Of a DNA stretch of 12,088 nucleotides, positions 6,891 to 12,088 are shown piece by piece. Within the stretch, counting starts at the first letter, position 1. Every line of letters starts with the position of its first letter. The stretch is from Tissierellia bacterium (GTDB lineage: Bacteria; Bacillota; Clostridia; Tissierellales; Tissierellaceae): the NCBI GenBank assembly GCA_012521625.1, contig JAAYLY010000147.1, positions 1-12,088 on the forward strand, read 5' to 3'. A program made the translations under genes and the position numbers. Under the pieces are notes generated by a model, which saw nothing but the letters and a program-made list of their open reading frames with translations, searched no databases and was not told the DNA's origin.

Positions 6891-7598
6891 TTACAAACTT
6901 TTTAAATAGGCTATTTCCTCTTCAGTTAAAAACCTCCAGTTGCCCACGTGTAAATCCCCTAACTCCAGTTCACCAATGGCAACCCTCTTCAACTTTTTAA
7001 CCGGATGATTTATAGCCTCACACATCTTTCTTACTTGCCTATTTCTACCTTCATGAATCCTTATATCTAAGATGGATTCATCTTCAAAACTTCTAAGAAT
7101 CTTTATATAGGCCTTGGCAGTCTTCTTACCATCTATCAGCAGGCCCTGCCTAAAACTTTCCAACTCCCTCTTGTTTGGAACTCCTTCCACTACTGCTATA
7201 TATCTTTTTACAACCTCATTGCTGGGATGGGTCAGCCTATAAGTTAAATCCCCATCGTTAGTTAATAGCAATAGGCCGGTGGTATCTATATCCAACCTTC
7301 CAACTGGGTAGATCCTCTCCCTAACTCCATCTATTAAATCCGTAACTACCCTTCTATTTTTCTCATCCTTAAGACTGGTTACATAGCCCAAGGGCTTATT
7401 GAGCATGATGTAGACCTTTTTAGATTCTAATTTGATTTTCTTATTATTAACTTTAACTAGATCCTTATCTGGATCTATCTTAAGGCCAGGCTCAGTAATA
7501 ACTTGTCCATTTACTTCTACTAGCCCCTGTCTTATAAGCTCCTCTGATTTACGCCTAGATGCCACTCCACACTTAGCCATAAATTTTTGTATACGCAT
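6891..7598 (-). CDS. rluB: 23S rRNA pseudouridine synthase, RsuA/RluB family
   Basis: A 235-residue enzyme that isomerises a uridine to pseudouridine in ribosomal RNA. The N-terminal S4 RNA-binding domain (about 1-60) starts MRIQKFMAKCGVASRRKSEE. The catalytic domain carries the motif GRLDIDTTGLLLLTNDG (100-116) with catalytic aspartate D103, and the RIHEGRNRQVRKM segment (180-192) diagnostic of the RsuA/RluB/RluE/RluF group. Gram-positive members next to scpA/scpB are normally RluB, modifying the position equivalent to U2605 of E. coli 23S rRNA. That specificity is inferred from context, since RsuA-type activity on 16S rRNA cannot be excluded from sequence alone. The ATG is preceded by GGGGTGA. 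A stem-loop lies in the 51-base gap behind the upstream carboxypeptidase gene. Confidence 0.9.
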   Translation of the reverse strand: MRIQKFMAKCGVASRRKSEELIRQGLVEVNGQVITEPGLKIDPDKDLVKVNNKKIKLESKKVYIMLNKPLGYVTSLKDEKNRRVVTDLIDGVRERIYPVGRLDIDTTGLLLLTNDGDLTYRLTHPSNEVVKRYIAVVEGVPNKRELESFRQGLLIDGKKTAKAYIKILRSFEDESILDIRIHEGRNRQVRKMCEAINHPVKKLKRVAIGELELGDLHVGNWRFLTEEEIAYLKSL

Positions 7599-7623
7599 TT
7601 AAATCACCCCTATAAACTCAAGG

Positions 7624-7646
7624 GAAATCGAGTAAAACTCGATTTC
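7624..7646 (-). other. Stem-loop between dacB-like gene and rluB
   Basis: A perfect nine-base inverted repeat (GAAATCGAG and CTCGATTTC) with a five-base loop begins three bases after the carboxypeptidase stop codon. No T tract follows on the minus strand (CCCTTGAG), so it is not a standard intrinsic terminator. It could be a partial terminator, an RNA processing or stability element, or a protein-binding site. Confidence 0.55.
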
Positions 7647-7649
7647 GCC

Positions 7650-8744
7650 TTATCTAAAGAAATCCATCAACCTTTGGAAGATATTCTTCTCCTTCACCTC
7701 ATTTAGGGAAATTAGATTATCTTTCCTAATTAATACCCCATCTAGATAGGTCTCAATACTGCCTAAGACTTCTCCCTTATCAATGGGTAGTTGAATATTA
7801 TCGTCTATATTGATCTTTACTTTAATAAGGTCCCTTTCATCCTCCCTTAGTGGGTAGAATAGGTCATTTTCTGCCACAATATTGACTTCTAGCTCATCTT
7901 CCCTTAAGTAGAGCTTCTTAATCAATTGATTTTTATTATAGACGGTATAGGGCTTATAGTTTTCAAAACCATAATCTAATAGTTTATAATTATCGTTAAA
8001 CCAGTCAGGGGCCCTTAAACTAACGGCTATCAACCTCATACCATTCCTGTAGGCGGTAGAGACTAAACACCTACCTGCTGTCATAGTATAGCCGGTTTTT
8101 ACCCCGTCTCCCCCCTCATACTCCCACAGGGTCTTATTCTTATTGACAAAATAATCGTTCTTCTCCCTATTGGCCCTATAACTTTTGGAGCTGACTATTT
8201 CCCTAAAGATTTCATGCTTAAAGGCCTCGCGAGTAATTAGGGCTAGGTCATAGGCAGTAGAATAGTGGTCCTTATGGCTTAAACCATGAGGATTTTTAAA
8301 GTTAGTATTTAAGGCATTTATAGACCTTGCCCTTTCGTTCATCATCTTTACGAATTCCTCTTCATCTCCAGCTATATGGTTGGCTATGGCTGTGGCAGCA
8401 TCATTGCCGGATCTAAGCATTAGGCCGTAGAGGAGGTCTTTCATTGATATTTCCTCATCATTGGCTAGATAGATGCTGGAGCCTTCTATATTTATAGACC
8501 TTTCGTCTACCTTTACAATTTCATCTAATTGGCTGTTTTCTATGGCCAAAAGAGCCGTCATGATTTTGGTGGTACTGGCCATGGGCAGCCCTACATGGGC
8601 ATTTTTTTCCAGTAATACCCTACCGCTTACCTCATCCATAAGTACATAGCTGTAGGCACTAGTATTAAGTATATCAGCATAGGCTAAACTTTGGCAAGAT
8701 AAAATCATTAGGATCATGATAATAATCAGAAACTTCTTATCCAA
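7650..8744 (-). CDS. D-alanyl-D-alanine carboxypeptidase, S11 family (DacB/PBP5-like)
   Basis: A secreted, membrane-tethered penicillin-binding protein of about 364 residues that removes the terminal D-alanine from peptidoglycan pentapeptides and so limits cross-linking. A signal peptide (KKF then a hydrophobic stretch, ending near SLAYA) covers about 1-24. The three active-site motifs are in place: STTK with nucleophile S57 and K60, SGN at 112-114, and KTG at 216-218. The C-terminal half is a beta-rich PBP5_C-type domain, and the end (IFQRLMDFFR) looks like an amphipathic helix for membrane attachment. The chosen start is TTG 8744, seven bases after GGGAGG; an in-frame ATG at 8759 would contain the ribosome-binding site. 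Position between scpB and rluB matches dacB of spore formers, where it is sporulation-specific, but spmA/spmB, common in that setting, are absent, so a vegetative role is equally likely. Confidence 0.9.
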   Translation of the reverse strand: MDKKFLIIIMILMILSCQSLAYADILNTSAYSYVLMDEVSGRVLLEKNAHVGLPMASTTKIMTALLAIENSQLDEIVKVDERSINIEGSSIYLANDEEISMKDLLYGLMLRSGNDAATAIANHIAGDEEEFVKMMNERARSINALNTNFKNPHGLSHKDHYSTAYDLALITREAFKHEIFREIVSSKSYRANREKNDYFVNKNKTLWEYEGGDGVKTGYTMTAGRCLVSTAYRNGMRLIAVSLRAPDWFNDNYKLLDYGFENYKPYTVYNKNQLIKKLYLREDELEVNIVAENDLFYPLREDERDLIKVKINIDDNIQLPIDKGEVLGSIETYLDGVLIRKDNLISLNEVKEKNIFQRLMDFFR

Positions 8745-8751
8745 AATATTA

Positions 8752-8757
8752 CCTCCC
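8752..8757 (-). promoter_or_regulatory. Ribosome-binding site deciding the dacB-like start
   Basis: GGGAGG on the minus strand, seven bases before TTG 8744. The in-frame ATG at 8759 immediately precedes it and lacks its own site, so the TTG is the likely start and places the basic signal-peptide residues at the N-terminus. Confidence 0.6.
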
Positions 8758-8782
8758 ATATTTAAGCTTATATTTTATCTTG

Positions 8783-8818
8783 CCAAAAATTAAGAAAAAT
8801 AATACCCAAAGTATTATT
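8783..8818 (-). terminator. Weak intrinsic terminator at the end of scpB
   Basis: Arms AATAATAC and GTATTATT enclose a five-base loop and are followed on the minus strand by TTTCTTAATTTTT. The scpB TAA lies within the 5' arm. The stem has only one G-C pair, so termination is probably partial. The remaining gap to the dacB-like gene is AT-rich, with no convincing promoter. Confidence 0.45.
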
Positions 8819-9365
8819 CTTCCAAGCCACCAAATTCTTCATCTATCCTTTCAACCATTTCCTCTAAGGCCGGCAGGTCCTCTAAGGATTCAAGGGAAAA
8901 GAGCCTTAAAAATTCCTCAGTAGTACCGTAAATTATGGGTCTGCCAATTTTTTCCAAACGGCCTAATTCTTTAACTAAATTTTTCTCAATTAAGGTCTCT
9001 ATAGACCTATCGCTTTTCACCCCTCTTATATTATCGATCTCTGACTTAGTGATAGGCTGCCTGTAGGCTATAATAGCTAAAGTCTCCATGGCAGCAGTGG
9101 ATAAGCTCTTATTGGGCTTAGTATGGTTTAATTTCTTTATCCAGTCGTAATGTTCTGGCCTAGTGCTAAACTGATATGTATCGTTGGCCTTAACAATCCT
9201 TATACCCCTTCTATCATAATCAAATTCGTCACACATCTCTTCCACTATGGTTTTAACCTCTTCCTTATCCATTTTAAGTATCTTGGATATATCATCTAAA
9301 GAAAGGGGTTCCCCCCATACGAATAATAAACCCTCTATAATCGACTTTATCTCTCTAGTGTCCAT
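8814..9365 (-). CDS. scpB: Segregation and condensation protein B
   Basis: A 183-residue partner of the SMC-ScpA complex, which compacts and separates replicated chromosomes on the nucleoid. ScpB is a dimer of tandem winged-helix domains (here about 1-80 and 85-165). The conserved core LSTAAMETLAIIAYRQPI (88-105), the following TKSEIDNIRGVKSD (106-119) and GRPIIYGTTEEFL (141-153) are clear. An acidic C-terminal tail follows. The ATG start overlaps the scpA stop codon by one base (TGATG), the classic coupling for these two subunits; a TTG one codon earlier is a less likely alternative. The gene ends within a terminator-like hairpin. Confidence 0.94.
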   Translation of the reverse strand: MDTREIKSIIEGLLFVWGEPLSLDDISKILKMDKEEVKTIVEEMCDEFDYDRRGIRIVKANDTYQFSTRPEHYDWIKKLNHTKPNKSLSTAAMETLAIIAYRQPITKSEIDNIRGVKSDRSIETLIEKNLVKELGRLEKIGRPIIYGTTEEFLRLFSLESLEDLPALEEMVERIDEEFGGLEE

Positions 9366-10105
9366 CAATAATTCGCCCCTATTTCATTTTTCCTTATAAT
9401 AAGATCTGCAAAAGCATACTCCTGCTCAACAAGAATAGTTTTTGCCTTCATCAATTCCAAAACGGATAAAAAGTAGGCTACGATTTCATTTTTACTAGAA
9501 TCAGCCCTCAGCAATTGGCTGAACTTAATAGTCCTACTATCCTCTAAACGCCTTAGGATATTTTCTGTACAATCTTTAACACTGTATTCATCCCTTCGGA
9601 TGGCTCCAAGGTCAAAGTCCTCCACTGCCAAGCCCCGTTTGTTTAAGATCCTATTAAGGGTCATAAACAGGGACTCCACATCAAGAGGTCCCAAGTCCAC
9701 TTCCTCCTCTTCAAACTGGGTTAAGTCCTCCTGGGGTTTGGTAAAGGATTTTAGCCCTATTTCTTCGTAATTCCTTAACTTAGCTGCAGCCTCTTTAAAC
9801 TGCTTATAGGCCAGTAACCTTCTTACCAGCTCTTCCCTTGGGTCCTCTTCTTCCTCTTCCTCCGCTTCCACCTTAACCTTAGGCAGGAGCATCTTAGATT
9901 TAATCTGCAGTAAAGTGGCAGCCATAAGGAGGAAATCGCTGGTAACTTCCAGATTTAGAATCTCCATCTGCTCTATATAGTCTAAATACTGCTCAGTAAT
10001 GACGTTAATCGGTATATCGTAGATATCGATTTTTTGCTTTTCAATTAGGCTTAACAAAAGGTCCAGTGGACCTTCAAAGCTGTCTAAAACTATCTTATAA
10101 CCCAT
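9365..10105 (-). CDS. scpA: Segregation and condensation protein A (kleisin)
   Basis: A 246-residue kleisin that bridges the two SMC heads and binds the ScpB dimer. The N-terminal SMC-neck-binding helices contain the signature FEGPLDLLLSLI (10-21), the LLQIKSKMLLP segment (65-75) follows, a strongly acidic linker with repeated glutamates is at about 80-92, and the C-terminal winged helix (about 170-246) should bind an SMC head cap. The start is ATG 10105, six bases after GGAG; an in-frame TTG at 10111 abuts that site and is unlikely. The gene begins nine bases after the metalloprotease stop and its own stop overlaps scpB, so these are co-transcribed. Confidence 0.95.
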   Translation of the reverse strand: MGYKIVLDSFEGPLDLLLSLIEKQKIDIYDIPINVITEQYLDYIEQMEILNLEVTSDFLLMAATLLQIKSKMLLPKVKVEAEEEEEEDPREELVRRLLAYKQFKEAAAKLRNYEEIGLKSFTKPQEDLTQFEEEEVDLGPLDVESLFMTLNRILNKRGLAVEDFDLGAIRRDEYSVKDCTENILRRLEDSRTIKFSQLLRADSSKNEIVAYFLSVLELMKAKTILVEQEYAFADLIIRKNEIGANY

Positions 10106-10114
10106 ATTCAACTC

Positions 10115-10705
10115 CTAAGAAAATATTATTTGCATATAAATGCCTAATACCATATTTATTATGGGGTTGATAATCCTTCCGATGGCATTGCTAAATATCA
10201 ATAACACCAAGATAATATAGAAATATCTTTCATATTTGTAAAAATAATATTCTAGCTTCCTGGGTAGTAAACTGGCTACTATCTTTGAACCATCTAAGGG
10301 GGGGAAGGGTAGGAGGTTGAATACCCCTAAGCCTATATTATACAGTAAAGCTATTAAAAGAATTTGAGCTACTATATAGCTTTTTACTAGATTAAACTTT
10401 AAGATTAAACTGATAATAAAGGCTAGAATGAAATTAGCCAAGGGCCCAGCCAAGGAAACTATCAAGGTTCCCCCTTTTCTGTTTTTAAAATAAAAGGGAT
10501 TTATGGGAACAGGCTTGGCCCATCCGAACTTAAAAATTAAAAGGGATAGAAAGCCAACGGGATCTATATGCTTAAGGGGATTAAGACTTAGTCTACCCTG
10601 ATTCTTAGCCGTATTATCCCCTAAGAGATAGGCACTATAGCCATGGGCTAATTCATGAATGACTATGGCCAAAAGAAGGCCTGGTAATTTATATAGGGTG
10701 TTCAT
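10115..10705 (-). CDS. Site-2 protease family (M50) membrane metalloprotease
   Basis: A 196-residue polytopic membrane protein of the minimal M50 type without PDZ domains. The zinc-binding HExxH motif is HELAH at 17-21 inside the first membrane segment (LLLAIVIHELAHGYSAYLL). The third ligand lies in the NLLPFPPLDG motif (130-139, D138). The GRLSLNPLKHIDPVG (37-51) and SLAGPLANFILAFI (84-97) stretches are characteristic, and at least four hydrophobic segments are visible. Such proteases cut within membrane-spanning helices, for example in regulated proteolysis of anti-sigma factors or signal peptides; no substrate can be named. The start is ATG 10705, supported by AGAGGAAG five bases upstream. 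A longer frame to 10756 runs into a palindrome and has no ribosome-binding site. This gene is commonly found before scpA in Firmicutes. Confidence 0.9.
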   Translation of the reverse strand: MNTLYKLPGLLLAIVIHELAHGYSAYLLGDNTAKNQGRLSLNPLKHIDPVGFLSLLIFKFGWAKPVPINPFYFKNRKGGTLIVSLAGPLANFILAFIISLILKFNLVKSYIVAQILLIALLYNIGLGVFNLLPFPPLDGSKIVASLLPRKLEYYFYKYERYFYIILVLLIFSNAIGRIINPIINMVLGIYMQIIFS

Positions 10706-10710
10706 AAAAA

Positions 10711-10718
10711 CTTCCTCT
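10711..10718 (-). promoter_or_regulatory. Ribosome-binding site deciding the M50 protease start
   Basis: AGAGGAAG on the minus strand followed by five T and then ATG 10705. It rules in favour of the 196-residue protein over the frame that begins at 10756. Confidence 0.6.
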
Positions 10719-10747
10719 CTCTGAATTGTAAAATTTATACTATTAAC

Positions 10748-10776
10748 ATTATACAACCTCGAACTTTTAAAGTCGA
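10748..10776 (-). promoter_or_regulatory. Predicted internal promoter for M50 protease-scpA-scpB
   Basis: A perfect -10 TATAAT (10748-10753) is 17 bases from TCGACT (10771-10776), which matches four of six -35 consensus bases. RNA would start near 10741, with a leader of about 36 bases. The promoter is embedded in the palindrome at 10752-10783. Confidence 0.45.
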
Positions 10777-10783
10777 GGTTGTA
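10752..10783 (-). other. Long inverted repeat between dacF-like gene and M50 gene
   Basis: Perfect 11-base arms (TACAACCTCGA and TCGAGGTTGTA) flank a 10-base centre that is itself nearly self-complementary (CTTT/AAAG). It begins three bases after the dacF-like stop codon. No T tract follows, so it is a poor intrinsic terminator. Because it spans the -35 and touches the -10 of the predicted promoter, it may instead be an operator. Confidence 0.6.
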
Positions 10784-10786
10784 GGA

Positions 10787-11935
10787 TTATTTATTGAAAA
10801 GGAAGTTGTTCCATACTTTTTTAAATATATTTACTAAACTTCCCTTTTCTATATCAATTTTTGCCACCAAATTAATCCTATCCACTACTTGACCATCTAA
10901 TTCAACTACCATCTCTCCAACTACATCTCCCAGCTTAACTGGCGCTTCCACATGTTCAGGATAGACTACTTCCTTATTAATCTTACCCTTACTTCCCTTA
11001 GGTAGCAGGATGTGGCTATCTCTTTCTAGCATTATAGGGAGTAAGTCAGCACTGCCCTTTTCTACAGGAATATTGGCGATAACCTCCCCCCTATTAGCAA
11101 TGGTTACTGACTCATAGTTGGCAAAGCCGAAATCAAGTAATTTTGCAGCCTCACTAAACCTTATCTGAGAGGTTTCTGCTCCAAGTACAACAGCTATAAG
11201 CTGTAAATCTCCCCTTTTAGCAGATGCCGATAAGCAATGTCTAGCCTCAGAGGTGTAACCAGTCTTTATACCATTGCAACCTTCATAGCTCCTAATAAGC
11301 TTATTGGTATTGACCATAGTTTGAACGCTTCTCTTGATCTTTCCAACTTCCAGGTCTTCCATATAGGTAGTTAAGTAAGGCATAATTTTTTCATGTTTAA
11401 TTAGCTCCCTGGACATGATCCCTATATCATAGGCAGTTGAATAATGGTTATCTGCCGGAAGGCCGGTGGAATTTACGAAATTAGTATTTTCCATACCCAA
11501 TGCTTTGGCCTTTTCATTCATCAGCTTTACAAAGGCCTCTTCGCTGCCAGCTATGTGGACGGCTAAAGCTATGGAGGCATCGTTGGCTGACCTAATGCTT
11601 ATGGCCTTTATAAGGTTTTCCACCGTTTGCACTTCTCCAGCATCTAAAAAGACAGAGGTTCCTTCAACCCTTGAGGCGCTTTCGCTGACTATTACCTTGT
11701 CATCTAGCTTTATCTTACCACTTTCCAACTGCTCCATTGCTATAAGTAGGGTCATAATCTTAGTTATACTGGCAGGGGGTAGTTTTTCATGTTCATTATG
11801 GGCTAATATAATCTCGCCTGAATTATAGTCCATAAGAAGATAGGCTTTAGATGTCAGGTCCATCTCAGCATTAGCTACTGAAAAATTAAAGGATAATATA
11901 ATTATTAAAATGATGGATAACAGTCTCTTCTTCAA
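10787..11935 (-). CDS. dacF: D-alanyl-D-alanine carboxypeptidase, S11 family (DacF-like)
   Basis: A secreted low-molecular-mass penicillin-binding protein of about 382 residues that trims D-alanine from peptidoglycan side chains. The signal peptide is KKRLLSIILIIILSF followed by a likely cleavage after ANA (residue 23). Active-site motifs are SITK (S56, K59), SAN (116-118) and KTG (224-226). A PBP5_C-type beta domain and a terminal amphipathic segment (IFKKVWNNFLF) follow. The start is best placed at TTG 11935, seven bases after GGAGG; GTG 11938 is four bases away, and ATG codons at 11953 and 11956 lie upstream of that site. Position ahead of the M50 gene and scpAB matches DacF in Firmicutes; the symbol rests on that context. 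It is a paralogue of the 7650-8744 gene. No strong promoter was found upstream, and it may be expressed from an upstream gene. Confidence 0.9.
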   Translation of the reverse strand: MKKRLLSIILIIILSFNFSVANAEMDLTSKAYLLMDYNSGEIILAHNEHEKLPPASITKIMTLLIAMEQLESGKIKLDDKVIVSESASRVEGTSVFLDAGEVQTVENLIKAISIRSANDASIALAVHIAGSEEAFVKLMNEKAKALGMENTNFVNSTGLPADNHYSTAYDIGIMSRELIKHEKIMPYLTTYMEDLEVGKIKRSVQTMVNTNKLIRSYEGCNGIKTGYTSEARHCLSASAKRGDLQLIAVVLGAETSQIRFSEAAKLLDFGFANYESVTIANRGEVIANIPVEKGSADLLPIMLERDSHILLPKGSKGKINKEVVYPEHVEAPVKLGDVVGEMVVELDGQVVDRINLVAKIDIEKGSLVNIFKKVWNNFLFNK

Positions 11936-11942
11936 CACTATA

Positions 11943-11947
11943 CCTCC
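11943..11947 (-). promoter_or_regulatory. Ribosome-binding site deciding the dacF-like start
   Basis: GGAGG on the minus strand, seven bases before TTG 11935. Two in-frame ATG codons (11953, 11956) lie on its far side and have no site of their own. Confidence 0.6.
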
Positions 11948-11967
11948 ATTCATCATTTATAATTATA

Positions 11968-12087
11968 TTATCCAATATATACATTTATATACTGTAATCC
12001 TATGGACTGAAGGCTGATATTATCAGTCTTTAGGCTATTAAATTTTAACTTTTTTTCCAAATCCTTACATCTGGATTTATTGAAAAA
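11968..12087 (-). CDS. Possible 3' end of an upstream gene (partial, unrecognised)
   Basis: A minus-strand frame is open from the right edge for 39 codons and ends in TAA at 11968-11970, 32 bases before the dacF-like start. Its tail reads about LKTDNISLQSIGLQYINVYIG in two parts (LKTDNISLQS then IGLQYINVYIG); I recognise no family. A second frame is open for 13 codons from the edge, ending in RIWKKS and a stop near 12045, and could be the real upstream gene end instead. If so, the rest is an intergenic region holding AT-rich -10-like hexamers but no clear -35. A perfect palindrome CTGATA/TATCAG is at 12014-12026. Confidence 0.25.
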   Translation of the reverse strand, partial: FFNKSRCKDLEKKLKFNSLKTDNISLQSIGLQYINVYIG

Positions 12088-12088
12088 A

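Noticed and set aside
10706..10756. Seventeen-residue N-terminal extension of the M50 protease from an ATG at 10756
   Set aside because: It would start inside the palindrome and predicted promoter, has no ribosome-binding site, and AGAGGAAG points to ATG 10705.
11466..11828. 120-codon plus-strand open frame opposite the dacF-like gene
   Set aside because: It lies wholly antisense to the active-site region of the carboxypeptidase and resembles no family; shadow of the real gene.
12057..12088. AAATCC/GGATTT inverted repeat near the right edge considered as a terminator
   Set aside because: The stem is six bases, the following minus-strand tract is A-rich rather than T-rich, and the region may be coding.

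Overview
The window is a low-GC stretch of chromosomal housekeeping DNA. All supported genes lie on the minus strand, so the operons read from the right edge to the left. AT-rich codon use, strong GGAGG/GGGGG ribosome-binding sites, frequent TTG starts and an IspH protein fused to S1 RNA-binding domains point to an anaerobic Firmicute of the Clostridia/Tissierellia type. That placement is inference; no rRNA or marker gene is present to fix it. No mobile element, CRISPR array, tRNA or rRNA was seen.

Reading from the right: the edge (about 11957-12088) may hold the last codons of an upstream gene. Then come a secreted D-alanyl-D-alanine carboxypeptidase (dacF-like), a membrane site-2-type metalloprotease, the two condensin accessory proteins ScpA and ScpB, a second DD-carboxypeptidase (dacB-like), the 23S rRNA pseudouridine synthase RluB, and the tRNA wobble-uridine methyltransferase MnmM. 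MnmM ends inside a convincing intrinsic terminator at about 6283-6311. This block combines cell-wall trimming, chromosome segregation and RNA modification. Stem-loops sit directly after both carboxypeptidase genes and after scpB, so the block may be divided into several transcript segments, with an internal promoter ahead of the protease gene.

After a 150-base AT-rich gap come a MurR/RpiR-type regulator (HTH plus SIS sugar-phosphate domain) and a BaiN/YhiN-family FAD oxidoreductase. A good sigma-A-like promoter at 3979-4007 then precedes a tightly overlapping set: cytidylate kinase (cmk), a PlsC-type acyltransferase, and the IspH-S1 fusion. These serve nucleotide, phospholipid and isoprenoid/translation functions. 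A 15-bp hairpin with a T-rich tail closes this set. The final gene, cut by the left edge, is the N-terminal half of an M42-family aminopeptidase.

No obviously new system is present. The more interesting points are small: stem-loops placed identically three bases after two paralogous carboxypeptidase genes, a palindrome overlapping a predicted promoter, operator-like repeats ahead of the RpiR gene, a possible nine-residue leader ORF before cmk, absence of spmA/spmB from a locus that often carries them in spore formers, and several genes whose ribosome-binding site lies inside an in-frame upstream ATG extension.
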